Origin: Eutrigla gurnardus
Lineage: Eukaryota; Chordata; Actinopteri; Perciformes; Triglidae
Length of the DNA: 64,000 nucleotides
Assembly: GCA_963514095.1 (NCBI GenBank)
Contig: OY741267.1
Coordinates: 28,886,856 to 28,950,855, forward strand
Direction of reading: 5' to 3'
Shown here: piece by piece, positions 38,627 to 50,689 of the stretch
Position numbering within the stretch: the stretch's first letter is position 1
How the letters are laid out: every line of letters begins with the position of its first letter
Made by a program: the position numbers and the translations under genes
The notes under the pieces: model-generated
What the model was told of the DNA's origin: nothing
The model's input: the letters and a program-made list of their open reading frames with translations, nothing else
The model's database searches: none

Positions 38627-38807
38627 CACACACACATGCATATACATACCCAGCGGTGGTGGGCTGACCCTCGGGGTGAAAGAGCTAAGCGTTTGACAGA
38701 CTCCACCTCTTAACTTGTTAACTTGCTAATTAGACCTCACAGTCACTTCATGGGACCGGACAATAGACTGCTGGCTGAGCGATGAGCAAGCTGTGACGCA
38801 CACGCAC

Positions 38808-38839
<32 letters not shown>

Positions 38840-39062
38840 CCTAAAAGCTAACAACCCCCCATACACACTCTACCGATGTGACCACCTGACCCCTCTTGCT
38901 CTCTAAAGGACGGTGTGTGTGTTTCCCTTTGTGTGTGTGTGTGCGTGTGTGTGTGTGTGTAGGTGGTGGGAGGGTTTGTGATTTGGGGTTGTTGTGTGTG
39001 GGGTCTTGTTGCCACGGGAACAGGGGGAAAGAGGCAGGACTGATATATAGGGTGAAGGATGT

Positions 39063-39097
<35 letters not shown>

Positions 39098-39168
39098 GTC
39101 CTCTTTAGACACACATTACTAAAGCCACCCCAAAAGAAATAGGGGCAGGGATAATGCCGGTGTGTGTG

Positions 39169-39228
<60 letters not shown>

Positions 39229-39364
39229 GCGTTTGCCCAGTGGTCTCCAGATAGGGGCTAAACGGGGTTAAACATCTATCCATGTTAGAGTCCCGTTCTC
39301 TGAGTTCTGTCATTAGCCTGCAGCTTAGAGCTATTACTGACACAGCTGCTGCTGCTCGCTGGGT

Positions 39365-39426
<62 letters not shown>

Positions 39427-39561
39427 GCACACTGTGGTATAGCAAGCTGCCCACAGGGATTGTGTGTACTGTCTGTTTGTGGAACAAGGTTGCCAAATAT
39501 CACAAGGCGAAAACAGCATCCAACTGGCATCCAATTGCTGTTTTTGTTCATGTGTGTATGG

Positions 39562-39626
<65 letters not shown>
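38592..39626. repeat. Dense cluster of alternating CA and TG tracts
   Basis: CA at 38592-38636 and about 38800-38839; TG at 38932-38960; CT at 39065-39092; interrupted TG at 39160-39228; CA at 39366-39431; TG at 39565-39626. Orientation switches four times within about 1 kb. Confidence 0.95.
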
Positions 39627-39628
<2 letters not shown>

Positions 39629-39689
39629 CGGGTGCATGCGCAGGAAGGAGAGCATGCATTTGCTGTGTTGTGTGTTGGCTTTAATGCAG

Positions 39690-39935
39690 AGGTGAAACGA
39701 TTAGTGGTTAAGCAATTAGTAGATTAACCAAAAACGGATGAGGAACAATTTAGATTTTTCAACCAAGAAAATAATGATCTCGTTCCAGATTCAGAAATAT
39801 GAAGACCGGCTGCTCGTCTTTGCTTCCGTGATATTATTATGTTGAACAAAACAGGAGATTTGATTACGTCACCGTGGGCTCTGGGAAATCTTCGGCGTAC
39901 CGATCCGTTTCTGGGGCTCAAATAATAAACCTGCG
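39690..39935 (+). mobile_element. Degenerate teleost interspersed repeat
   Basis: AGGTGAAACGATTAGTGGTT, AGCAATTAGTAGATTAACCA and ACAAAACAGGAGATTTGATTACGTCACCGTGGGCTCTGGGAAA appear in the order I recall for a very common percomorph repeat (ACGATTAATCGATT... then GACAAAACAAGCAATTTGAAGACGTCACCTTGGGCTCTGGGAA). About 250 bp is recognisable. Class not assigned; no coding capacity. Confidence 0.6.
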
Positions 39936-41583
39936 GTGTAAAATAATAATCCAGTGGCAATAATTCTAAAATTCTCACTTTCTACAATATCTCGGCATGG
40001 CAGCTGAGCCACGGTGAAGGTTAGGGAAATATTGTGGTTATGGTGAATAAAAAGGCAAACGTTAATTGCAGGTCTGTGTCGGGACACAAACCCCAGTCTC
40101 CTGCATACAACGGTGGCGAGCGGCGTGCCCACGCAGCTCCCCGACCTCTCGACCTTTACTTACTGCGTCCTCACATAAAAGACAAACTATTTCCTGCGTT
40201 GGCACCGAACGTTGGCTGTGGGCGTAAATTGTGGGATGCTGGATTGTCCAATATGGACATAATTCCAAGGGTATACAGGGCTGTTTGGCCTGTCTCCTGT
40301 GGCCCCGTTCCAAAACGTACTTTTAAGACCCTTAATATCTCAGTTCATATTGTGCTCACATGGTGCATATTTCTTAATAAAGTTAATCAAATTGCCTCAA
40401 ACTGGCGGCCTGGTGCCAGGTTATATCCCCACCCCCATATATGAGTACTCGTTGTTTCTGGGCGAATAATGAAGCCGCCATGTGTAGTCTGCTGCACTGT
40501 GGGGGGTCAATCGGGGCCCAACAACAAACTTTTTGCCCCCCGAGGGCCCCCTAACAAATGAATCCACCCATGGCTGTAGAGCCAGAAAATGCTGCAGTGA
40601 CGGAACATCGTGTCGGCGGTGAAGCCGTGCACTTTCACCCTCCTGTGTGGAGCAACCTGCGCACTCTTACTGGAAATAACTAGATTAAAAAAAAAAAAAA
40701 AAAAGCACACGAGGAGGGAAAAAAAGGAAATTAAAAAAAGCAACAAGCTGCCCCCGTCGAGTCGGCCTTTACACGAGGTGTTTGTAGCTCCCTTTAGCCT
40801 CGTGGCATCTGGGAGCGCCGTGGGGAGTCTGTGTGTTAAATAAATGACTGGGGAGTTTAGCCCATGTGCTAACCATGTTAGAATAACACGAGCAGCGCCG
40901 GCCCCGCCGGGCAGCGCTCAAGCCTAACGCGGGGCTCTTCCGCTGGGTCGCCTCCCCCGGGTGAAGCCCAGGCTCCACCCGGGGCCTTGTATATTTTTCC
41001 CTGGCCGCCTCGTTATTTTCCCTCGGCTGAAACCGATCACATCAAAGAGCGCCTTAACCTTCCGTCCTTCCATCCCAGCTTTTTTTTTTGAAAAAGCGCC
41101 ACCGTGGTTGAGAAAAGAATGGACGCCGAGGAAGGTGTAAAGTGTTTGTCTACTCATCTGCAACAACCGGCCGTACCTCTGGGGGCTCTGGGTTTTATGA
41201 CCGCAGGGGTGAGGACGGGGGGAAAAAGGATGGAAAGAGAAGGAGAGGACGGGAGAACGGAGGAGGGAGAGGAAAAACAGGTCGTTTCCAGGAGCTCGGT
41301 CAGTTGTGATACCATGGGAACGGAGACGGATCATCGTCCAAAGGCTACATTCATCTAAGAATGACCCGGCTCTATTTGAAAACTTCTCTGGTCAAAGTAC
41401 AACTTGCACAGACGTGTCGAGGAGGATAAAGGTGTCTTCAGTGATACAATGTGTGCGTCTGTGTGTGTCCTCATTTGTCCTCCCGCCGAGCTCTCGTCGC
41501 AGACAGTAGCCATTTTCAGCTCAACCTTCATCAAAGCTTCAAACCCCCCCACATGGTCTGCCTGCTTGTTACACACTCTCTTT
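39936..41583. other. Unique and possibly repeat-derived stretch
   Basis: About 40070-40430 has an unplaced element-like look, including GGGACACAAACCCCAGTCTC, but I could not class it. An 18-A run lies at 40687-40704. Sequence at about 40890-41000 is GC-rich and includes the hairpin listed separately. No supported gene; open frames of 136 codons overlap on both strands. Confidence 0.45.
40955..40984. repeat. Near-perfect 30-bp palindrome, GC-rich
   Basis: CCCCGGGTG at 40955-40963 pairs exactly with CACCCGGGG at 40976-40984. After one mismatch, AGCC (40965-40968) pairs with GGCT (40971-40974) around a 2-nt centre. It sits in a GC-rich unique block. Confidence 0.92.
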
Positions 41584-41781
41584 AGCGTGTGTGTGTGTGT
41601 GTGTGTGTGTGGGGCGCTGCCAAGCTAACGAGGCACTAGGTATTGTTACGGCGACTCACTCCAACCGCACCATGAGCAAGCCATTACACCAATAAGCCTG
41701 CATCATTTCCAAAGAATCCAATTAAATTTCGGTCTTACGGCGCTGCACTCTGAAAACACAGATTTTCTCCATTGAGAATGT

Positions 41782-41841
<60 letters not shown>

Positions 41842-41850
41842 ACACACACA
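41584..41850. repeat. TG tract and (CA)n tract
   Basis: TG at 41586-41611 and CA at 41786-41850 with a few interruptions near its end. Confidence 0.95.
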
Positions 41851-41989
41851 CTACACAAACACACAAAATGTCTCGGACACGCTGCCTTTCCCTCGGATTC
41901 CCTCTCGTACATTTTTTTGTGCGTGTTTCAACAAAGGCAGAACAAACCACTCATCCACTTGTCCACGTCCATGATATCTCTGTATTAGT

Positions 41990-42190
41990 GGCGAAGAACC
42001 TGCATGACTCTCTCTCTCTCCCTTTCTGCACCTGTTGGTCTGTGTCGATCATCCTTTTCCCTCCCTCTTTGTCTGTCGCTTCAGGACTACTTGCTATCTT
42101 TTCTTTTTTCCCTTTTTCACCATCTTCCTTCCACCAGCTCGTCTTCTATCCCTCCCCTCCCTTTCCTCTCCACCGATTCTGGCTGGCATC
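41990..42190. other. Pyrimidine-rich tract
   Basis: The + strand is C/T-dominated (TCTCTCTCCC, TTTTCCCTCCC). It gives Ser/Phe/Pro-rich frames that I do not call as genes. Confidence 0.7.
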
Positions 42191-42418
42191 TGTTAAGCCG
42201 CTAAACAGAAAGTGAGTATGCATGCATGTGTGTGTGTGTGTGTGCGTGTGAGTATGCGTGTGTGTCTATGTATGTGTTGGTCTTGCTGGGTTGGATTTGA
42301 ACAAGCCCATGCCTGTTCTGCCCCGGTGGCCTATGAAATGAGAAAGGCAGCCACTGTGCTGCAGACCTCCACTGATAAATCTACCAGGGTTACCCCTCCA
42401 CGTGTGCATGTGCACGGA

Positions 42419-42421
<3 letters not shown>

Positions 42422-42461
<40 letters not shown>

Positions 42462-42505
42462 AAAATGCATGTGTTTGCATATGTGTGTAAGCGTGCATGC
42501 ATGTA

Positions 42506-42539
<34 letters not shown>

Positions 42540-42600
42540 AAAATGCATGTGTTTGCATATGTGTGTAAGCGTGCATGCATGTAATGTGCGTGTGTGTATG
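42422..42600. repeat. 78-bp tandem duplication containing a TG tract
   Basis: The segment starting CAAAATGCATGTGTTTGCAT at 42461 recurs at 42539 with near identity through GCGTGCATGCATGTAATGTG. The period is 78 bp and includes the intervening TG tract (about 42508-42538). A first TG tract precedes it at 42422-42460. Confidence 0.93.
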
Positions 42601-43083
42601 TGCGAGTAGTGATCATCTGTGTTTGCGTCTTCAGCTCCGTGACGCCAGAAAAGAGATTTGGAGAGATTTGATTTCACACATCCGAAAGCCAAATGTGTGT
42701 GTGTGTGTGTGTGCATGTGTGTGTGCGTGCACCATGTGGTGTAATCTCACATCATCGCCTTAAATGCGTGACATTAAAACACCACCTAGTCGATTCTTCT
42801 TCAGACTTTTTTTCCCTCTTCTTCTACTTGTCGTATGTCTCATTTTCATCCGTGTGCACATATTCGTCTCGGGAGAATTAGAGGTCATGTTACCAATCTA
42901 TGGAGCACTCAAAGAGTAGAGAGAGGTAGACGGAGACAGAGACAGAGAGAGAGAGAGGGGTATACAAGGAGCAGTGAAAGCCTGGGGTTACCTTGCTTAT
43001 GACAGCGAGGTCAGATATTGAAGAGGTGAAGTCAATACTACACACCATTTAGCAGCAATATTCATCTGGAGAGAGTTTCTACT

Positions 43084-43086
<3 letters not shown>
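42601..43086. other. Unique stretch
   Basis: TG tract at about 42694-42725 and GA-rich sequence at about 42915-42960; no gene. Confidence 0.55.

Positions 43087-43158
<72 letters not shown>
43087..43158. repeat. (GA)n microsatellite, 72 bp
   Basis: Perfect GA repeat of 36 units. It is the longest pure purine tract in the window and so has H-DNA (triplex) potential. Confidence 0.97.
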
Positions 43159-43160
<2 letters not shown>

Positions 43161-43896
43161 ACAGTTTGATCTGGCTTCTGGAAAACGGCGTGATGTGATC
43201 ACCTTAAAGTACAAATTGCCTGAAGAATACAAGGTTTTACACGGCACAACGTTTGTGGATTTTTATAATCTATAAGGTTTAAGAGTTAAACTTGGAGGTA
43301 AAGGGTGTGTAAAAGTTTACACAGTGAGCATGGCTTTAAACGAGCTCTATTACACCATTTACACAGTTTTTAAGCTGAAACGGAAACACCAAAAAATGTA
43401 AATCTCCAACTCCATGACTGCCGGTACAATCCACCTGCTGACTAAGCTCATGTGATCAAAAGCTTGAAGGAGACGATTCCTTTCGAACCTCGACATCATC
43501 GGTGCATCGTTTTAAGCTAAAGAGTAAAGTGATCACCTTTTCACCTGCCACTGGAGACAGAAGACAAGCAGTCTTTGAGTCCTGGCTGACAGTATTTTCC
43601 CTTCAATATCATGCTGCAAAATGAAAAATGAATGACATATATTCATCCACTGCTTACAGAGAAGAGGCGTGCGGTTGCTTCCAGCGCTTTAACGTCACCG
43701 GAGCTGCACGAGGAACGCTACAACCACGCTGACGCTCACCAAGGGGCTCGTTCAACAAAGCAAATATTGTCACACACACACAAACACGCACACAAACACA
43801 CCTACGTGAGCTCACATCCACACAAACACACACTGTAATAATTCATGCGCAGAGGCACAGCCCTCTTGCATCTTTAGTGCATGCGTACGTAAGCGT

Positions 43897-43938
<42 letters not shown>

Positions 43939-44756
43939 GGGTGATGGAGGTCGTTGAGGCGTTTTTTTTATGAGCAAGGGCCTGTTCCTTGTCTACCATA
44001 TTTCACATCTTTAGTGTGTGTGTGTGTGAATGTGCAGCAAAACAGTAAAAAAAAAAAACCTGCCTGAGACATTATCTTCAAGCCATGACAGCTGTAATTG
44101 TGGAGCACATTAAAATGGGTGCAGGGTGACACCTCTAACCACCCTCTATTAAGAAACACACACTCTCACTCAGCACCCCTCCCTCCCCGATCTGTCCCTC
44201 CTCACACACACACACACACACACACATACACACACACACGCACACATAAAGGTGGATTCATTGTGGTCAAACAAGGAAATGAGCATCTCCAAGCCCGTCA
44301 AAGCTGAGTGCTTTGAGGAGGGCCGGTCTGGCTAATGTGTACATGTTGATGTCTTGATTATATGTGTCAAATATCTGTCCGTGTTCTTCAATGAACAGGT
44401 CTGTCTGGACAGGATGGGGGGAAAAGGAGAAAAGAAACCTTTTACACGGAAAAGATAAGTGGAAAATAGAAAGGAAGCAGCAGCGCTGACAGTCGCTGCT
44501 GTACAGATCCGGCTCCTTTTGGCTGTCATCCCATACGCTTAAGTTTTTCATCATTGTTGTTCTGACCCCATTACAAATTATAGACCTCAGAGGTGAAGGA
44601 GTTTCCAGAGTTGTGCTCTTAAATCAATGCCAGGGGAGAGTGCCCAATATCTACAGTATAGACACTCCGGGTGTGTACACAATGCACAGCTATAGCACTC
44701 CCAGCTCCTAGCATCTCAGCATATATGTTAAATAAAGGGCATCCATCTGGATCGGG
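43159..44756. other. Unique stretch with two CA tracts
   Basis: CA at 43899-43937 and 44204-44246 (interrupted). No gene recognised. Confidence 0.55.
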
Positions 44757-45770
44757 ATCATTGAGGCCGCAGCGGTTCAGCATCCGATCAAGAAAGAGTT
44801 GAGAAGGATGGGAGTTTAGAAAGAGTCGGGTTCAGAAAGATTCAGACAAAGAAGAAACAATTTCAGAAAGATTTGTCAGAAGAAGGATCAGGGTTTAGAA
44901 AGAGTCGGGTTCAGAAAGATTCAGACAAAGAAGAAACAAGTTAAGAAAGATTGGGTTCGGAAAGATTTGTCAGAAGAAGGATCAGGGTTTAGAAAGACTT
45001 GGAGGTAGAAGGATCAGGTTTAGAAAGACTTGAAGGTAGAAGGATCAGGGTTTAGAAAGACTTGGAGGTAGAAGGATCAGGTTTAGAAAGACTTGAAGGT
45101 AGAAGGATCAGGGTTTAGAAAGACTTGGAGGTAGAATGGTCAGGGTTTAGAAAGACTTGGAGGTAGAAGGATCAGGTTTAGAAAGACTTGAAGGTAGAAG
45201 GATCAGGGTTTAGAAAGACTTGGAGGTAGAAGGATGAGGTTTAGAAAGACTTGGAGGTAGAAGGATCAGGGTTTAGAAAGACTTGGAGGTAGAAGGATCA
45301 GGTTTAGAAAGACTTGGAGGTAGAAGGATCAGGGTTCAGAAAGACTTGGAGGTAGAAGGATCAGGGTTTAGAAAGACTTGGAGGTAGAAGGATCAGGTTT
45401 TAGAAAGACTTGGAGGTAGAAGGATCAGGGTTTAGAAATACTTGGAGGTAGAAGGATCAGGTTTAGAAAGACTTGGAGGTAGAAGGATCAGGGTTTAGAA
45501 AGACTTGGAGGTAGAAGGATCAGGTTTAAAAAGACTTGGAGGTAGAAGGATCAGGGTTTAGAAAGACTTGGAGGTAGAAGGATCAGGGTTTAGAAAGACT
45601 TGGAGGTAGAAGGATCGGGGTTTAGAAAGACTTGGAGGTAGAAGGATCGGGGTTTAGAAAGACTTGGAGGTAGAAGGATCAGTGTTTAGAAAGACTTGGA
45701 GGTAGAAGGATCTGATCTGGATCTGAAAAATTTGAGGGAAGAAGGCTCGGGTTCAGAGAGATTTTGGATT
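44757..45770. repeat. ~1 kb minisatellite, 31/32-bp units, dimeric pattern
   Basis: About 23 copies of a purine-rich core unit (GTTTAGAAAGACTTGGAGGT then AGAAGGATCAGG) lie in about 44990-45715. The two unit forms differ by GG versus GGG before TTTAG and, in the left part, by TTGAAGGT versus TTGGAGGT. They alternate to give a 63-bp dimer in much of the left half. The left flank (44815-44990) holds two longer copies of a related ancestral unit (GAGTCGGGTTCAGAAAGATT) about 78 bp apart. The right flank decays by about 45770. In-frame TAG codons recur, so it is non-coding. Confidence 0.93.
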
Positions 45771-46745
45771 TGGCCTAGATTTTGTTCCAGAAGTTCTGTT
45801 TTGAGTCTGAAGCAGCGAGAACATACGTGGGCGCAACACGCCTATCCGTCTGAATTTGTTGTTTTCTTTCTAGTCCTGCTCATTTCTATAAAAACACACA
45901 AAGAATCGACCCGCATACACACACACACACACACACAGACACACAGGAGGCGCCGTCGATACGGCAGTAATCTGTGCAGCCGATAAGCTCGGGCTTTGGT
46001 GCTGAACAAAGGCGAGGGCAGCATGGCCGTTATAGATCCTCCCTCTCCTCTGTTCTCACTAAATCACTTCACCTTTCAGGATCACACACACACACACACA
46101 CATCATCAAAGCACACACACATACTGTAGGAATGCCCACACACACACACACACACACTGGGAGATTTAACATGGACAAGTGGGCACTTGGTAGAAGAATT
46201 CAATTGGCCTCTCTCTCTCTCTCCCCTTCTCTCTGAGGGTCTCTCGGCCTCTCGGGGTGTCACAGGACATACCGGGCCTTAATGCCTTCCAATCTTCTCC
46301 CCAACACACACTGTCGCCTTTCATTTAAAGGCCTGCTCTCTCCCTCCCTTCCTCACAACTTGTTATAGCTCTTCCTGTCTGTTACTTAGACCATCTGCCT
46401 TTCTCCATCCATCACTCAAATTATGTCTTCAGATATGTTGGCGGTCCTTTTGTTTATCTTTTTGTTTATTACTTTTACCCCCTACTTTGGTTTTTTTTCT
46501 TCTGTTTCTGAAATCAAATCTAATGTGCCCTTTCATTGTGGTCTGACTCGTCCTCCCTCCCTCCCACTGTGTCCTCTCCTCTCTAACAGCTTTCTATCTA
46601 TTTGTCTCCGTGTCAGTGTTCAGCACCTCACACCGCCACTTTAGCTCCTCTCCCCATTGTGCTTTCCCTGCCTGCCACGCTGGGTTTTCAATTGACCAAC
46701 AAGAGTAAACACCGGTTGCCGAGCATCAATCACATCACACACCGG

Positions 46746-46782
<37 letters not shown>

Positions 46783-47479
46783 TCCAATTTCTCTGCTGCT
46801 TTTTTATTTCTCCACCAATTTCACACAGAACACGGTCTCACCGATCTACCCTGAGACGATGGGCTGTGTGTGATTACAATCTCTTCAATTATCCTTATGA
46901 AACGGTGTCTTTGTAGCGGCACATAATAACAGAATGAGAAAAATATCTCTATAAATATATATTCATATTTAATTTAATTGTAAAGCAATACATATTTGAA
47001 ATAAAGCATGTTATATTAGTGCAAAATATGTTTAAATAAACAGAAAGTCTGAACGTAGCATGTCAGTAAAATTGTTTTATTTGGATTGTTTTTATATCTA
47101 TATGTAAAAACTATGCAAATACGCATAATCTAGATATGCTTAGCGTAACACGTAATTATTCATTAAAGTTCACTTACTCTTGTGTGCTGGAGACGTTTTC
47201 AAAGAAACGCATTAAAGAGGAAATTCAGGAGTGTTTTTTGTGTCATCTCATGTACATTTAACAGCACATTGTTTGGAATAAAAAAAGGAGATGTAGTTCG
47301 AGTGACGATCAAACCAACAAAAAAAGTGCCACCTCACCCCGATCACCATGACGACCTACATCCAGAAGTCGACGGAGACGATATTTGACTGAAAGCGTTA
47401 ACGATAACTCGGCATGAGGGTGAAACGACGACGGCAAGTAGCTACGACTGTCTGCAGCAATCAAAACACAGTGGAGACG
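45771..47479. other. Unique stretch with short CA and GA tracts
   Basis: CA at 45917-45937, 46082-46102 and 46137-46158; GA at 46748-46779; AT-rich at 46930-47170. No gene recognised. Confidence 0.55.
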
Positions 47480-47504
47480 CACACACACACACACACACGC
47501 ACAC

Positions 47505-47599
<95 letters not shown>

Positions 47600-47689
47600 A
47601 AGTGCAGCTTAGAGGAGCCTTGTTAAAGCACCTAACTGAGCAGCATAACATGATGATTGGCTGGAGGTGAGTTCGCTCTTATCAACAGC

Positions 47690-47720
<31 letters not shown>

Positions 47721-47798
47721 ACCATCGCTGCCTCTCTCTTATTCACAAACACACACACACACACACACATACAACCACACACACACACACACACACAT
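47480..47798. repeat. Compound CA tracts and an 18-C run
   Basis: An interrupted CA array lies at 47480-47597. An 18-base C run at 47689-47706 passes directly into CA (47707-47722), followed by more CA at 47749-47798 with one interruption. Confidence 0.95.
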
Positions 47799-48062
47799 GG
47801 ACACATTCTGTACTGTAATAAGGAATTATTCCCTCATTATTCTTGCTCGCCCAGTCCACCCTCATGCTGCGCCAAACTTGATTTCCACACACATGCACAT
47901 GCATTAGTGTGTATTGTGTGTGCGTGTGCATGCGTCCCCCCCCCCCCCCACCCCGGAGCAGTAAATCAGCGCTGTGTTAATTGGTAGGAACAACAGCAAC
48001 ACTTTGGCAGTATATAATGTTTTATGTTTGTTTCTTTATCACCATCTTTAATGTTCATCGCT

Positions 48063-48066
48063 GTAC

Positions 48067-48100
<34 letters not shown>

Positions 48101-48272
48101 ACTGCATTATGATCCTAATGAGACACCGTAGATGAGAGGGGACTGGAAATGCACAGAGGAACAAGAGCATGATAAGCTTCTTAACGATGATCACTCATCG
48201 CGTGTGTGAGTGTGACAGTGTGTACGTGTGAGATGCATATGTGGGTACGTGTGTGTGTGTGTGTGTGTGTCT
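48063..48272. repeat. TG tracts
   Basis: TG at about 48067-48094 and 48249-48270, with TG-rich degenerate sequence between. Confidence 0.9.
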
Positions 48273-48299
48273 CTCGAGGCTCTCCACTCAAAGGCGGAA

Positions 48300-48560
48300 C
48301 ACAATCGACGCACCTCTCATTTGCAATCAGTAATTAGAATGCTAATTAGCCCCTGGGAGCTAACGGGAACTAGTGTATTACAAGGGCTTGATTAGGACTG
48401 CTCTAGTCCTGAGGGAGGGATTTACACCTGCACGCCATTGGCCCAAACAGCTGTCAGTCACGACCTCTCAGCCAGTCGGGTGGGATCACGCCTGGATTTG
48501 AATGAATTAGTCGCCGTGGAGAGCGGTGGTTGACAACAAACGGCTCATATTAATGAGAAG
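48300..48560. promoter_or_regulatory. Candidate conserved non-coding element
   Basis: A repeat-free block opens with TTTGCAATCAGTAATTAGAATGCTAATTAG, two closely spaced ATTA cores. It continues with unique CpG-containing sequence to TTTGAATGAATTAGTCGCCG. This is one of the more enhancer-like textures in the window, but conservation is untested. Confidence 0.3.
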
Positions 48561-49449
48561 ACCCATCGATGAAAGAAAAGAGAGATTCACGATCGTGACA
48601 CAAAATGCCGAAGTCTATCTTTTGAGCAGACGTGGGACGCTGTGAAAACTTTACCTGGGACGAAATTATTCACAATATTAATCCACTAAATGAGCTTAGG
48701 CTATTTAATATGGCACTTGAACACACTTCACATTTGGTTGTTGTGTCATAGCTTTTTCAAGTGAACTTCCTGTTAAATAATCTTAAATAATATGATTATA
48801 AATCATGAGGTCATAGATAAAGGATTAATTAAAAGTGAGCTAGATTTTTAAAGTCACTCACATGATGATGACGATTATCCCAATAATAGAAATTCTGATT
48901 AACGATCAGTCTTTTAATTGACATCCATGCTAAAATCCTACATTGCTCCCTTTGAGTATCTGCTGTGTAGTTTTTGAGGATGTTTCCTCCCCCGTCTCCC
49001 CCTCCCTCCGTCTCAACCCTCCCCTCTCTGCCTCTCCATCTTCTAACCGGGAACCAAACACAGTGTTGTCTGTGCCGTTTAGCTCGGGTCCGTCCTCCTG
49101 CCTCATTTAAGGTAGGACAGAGTCGCTACCAGCCAGGAGGTCATTACAGCAGCTCTGCTGGTGTGTCTCTAGCTGCTCCCAACAGTGGAATCTAAGTCGA
49201 CGGAGAGAGAAATGGTGATGGACTTGACCAAAGCTTCTGCAGCTTCTTCATCCAGGAACCGAGAGTGAGCAGGATTAATGTCACCCCGGGACCGAGACTC
49301 ATTAAAGCACACTGGTGTTGTAAAAGATCAACAGCAGCACACAGAGAAACTTTTCAAGGAGACTTTTTAAAAAGGGTTTATTTGATCGACATATAATCAG
49401 CAAAGGAATCCAATTAGATGTACAGTCACGTGTTGATTAATTAGCTTTA
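48561..49449. other. Unique stretch, no gene seen
   Basis: AT-rich to about 48960, then pyrimidine-rich (48980-49040). No recognised repeat or exon. Confidence 0.55.
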
Positions 49450-49612
49450 GAGGTGCTGATTTGTTAGGCTAGCCATTTCCCCCCGCCTCCAGTCTTTATG
49501 CTAAGCTAACTAACTGCCTGTTAGTTACATATGCATATTGCTACATATGAAACACACTGGGATGAAAGTGTTTTCATATTTCATTTGTGACAAGAATGCG
49601 TATTTCCCATTC
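49450..49612 (+). mobile_element. 'GCTAAGCTAAGC' repeat family, copy 3
   Basis: TTAGAGGTGCTGATTTGTTA, GGCTAGCCATTTCCCC, CCAGTCTTTATGCTAAGCTA and the final GAATGCGTATTTCCC follow the order I recall for the consensus. This is the most complete of the three copies here and lies in the opposite orientation to the 38 kb copy. Confidence 0.62.
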
Positions 49613-49908
49613 CCATATACATCCCAACATATTGGACCGACATGCATTTGAAGCAGGTATCTCAGGATAACAAAGACTTGATAAGACCCGTGCATGTAAG
49701 TGTGTTTAGTTCCACTTTTGCATCGACTGGATTTTTTTTTTTTTGGTATCTCAGTAACGAGAAACGGCGAATTAGAAATTCATATCAGCAAACAACAAAA
49801 CTCAGCACTTCTCGCTATCTCAAGTGCTCTCTTCTGCCTGCACTATCAAAACCGTGTTGATATTCGGCTGTCTTTGTGTACTAATGGCTCCAGTGACCGT
49901 CGTCAAAC

Positions 49909-50034
<126 letters not shown>

Positions 50035-50447
50035 GTGTGAAGCATGACTATCATATCAGGTCTAATTTTCTCCTCCATTCAGCCAGCAACCTTAGACACT
50101 GGTAGGACACACACACACACACACAGCATACATAGTCACATTTGCACACATTCTTTGCTCACATGCATGAAGACACACACACTTATAGACACACACACAC
50201 ACACATCACAAAGGCGTTACTCCCCTTCTCTTGCTGTAAGACAGATGTAAGTGGGGTGTCATTGTGGGGTGAACAGACAGAGTGCTGGGTGATGAAGAGC
50301 AGTGTTAAAACCTTACGTGTGTGTGTGTGTGTGTGTCAGGGTGTGTTTATGTGTATGTGCTTGAGCTTGGTACCTCTTTGTGCCTCCGGGCCGTGCTAAC
50401 TGCATCGTGAACCCACACTTGTGACCCATGCATTACATGCTGCCAAT

Positions 50448-50449
<2 letters not shown>

Positions 50450-50512
<63 letters not shown>

Positions 50513-50589
50513 CCAGCCTATTCATTATTTGCATTGGGACTCTTCAATATTTCAGCAGACCCTTCTAATCCCATTACTGTGACTCTCAA

Positions 50590-50641
<52 letters not shown>
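50450..50641. repeat. CA tract then TG tract, inverted pair
   Basis: Perfect CA at 50450-50511 and perfect TG at 50592-50641, about 80 bp apart and mutually complementary. Confidence 0.96.
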
Positions 50642-50689
50642 ATATTAGCGAGCTACAGCGACTGTACTGGAGAGCATCGGAGAGAGGGC

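Noticed and set aside
44757..45770. Regular 31/32-bp array considered as a CRISPR or coding repeat
   Set aside because: No unique spacers, and repeated in-frame TAG codons prevent coding.
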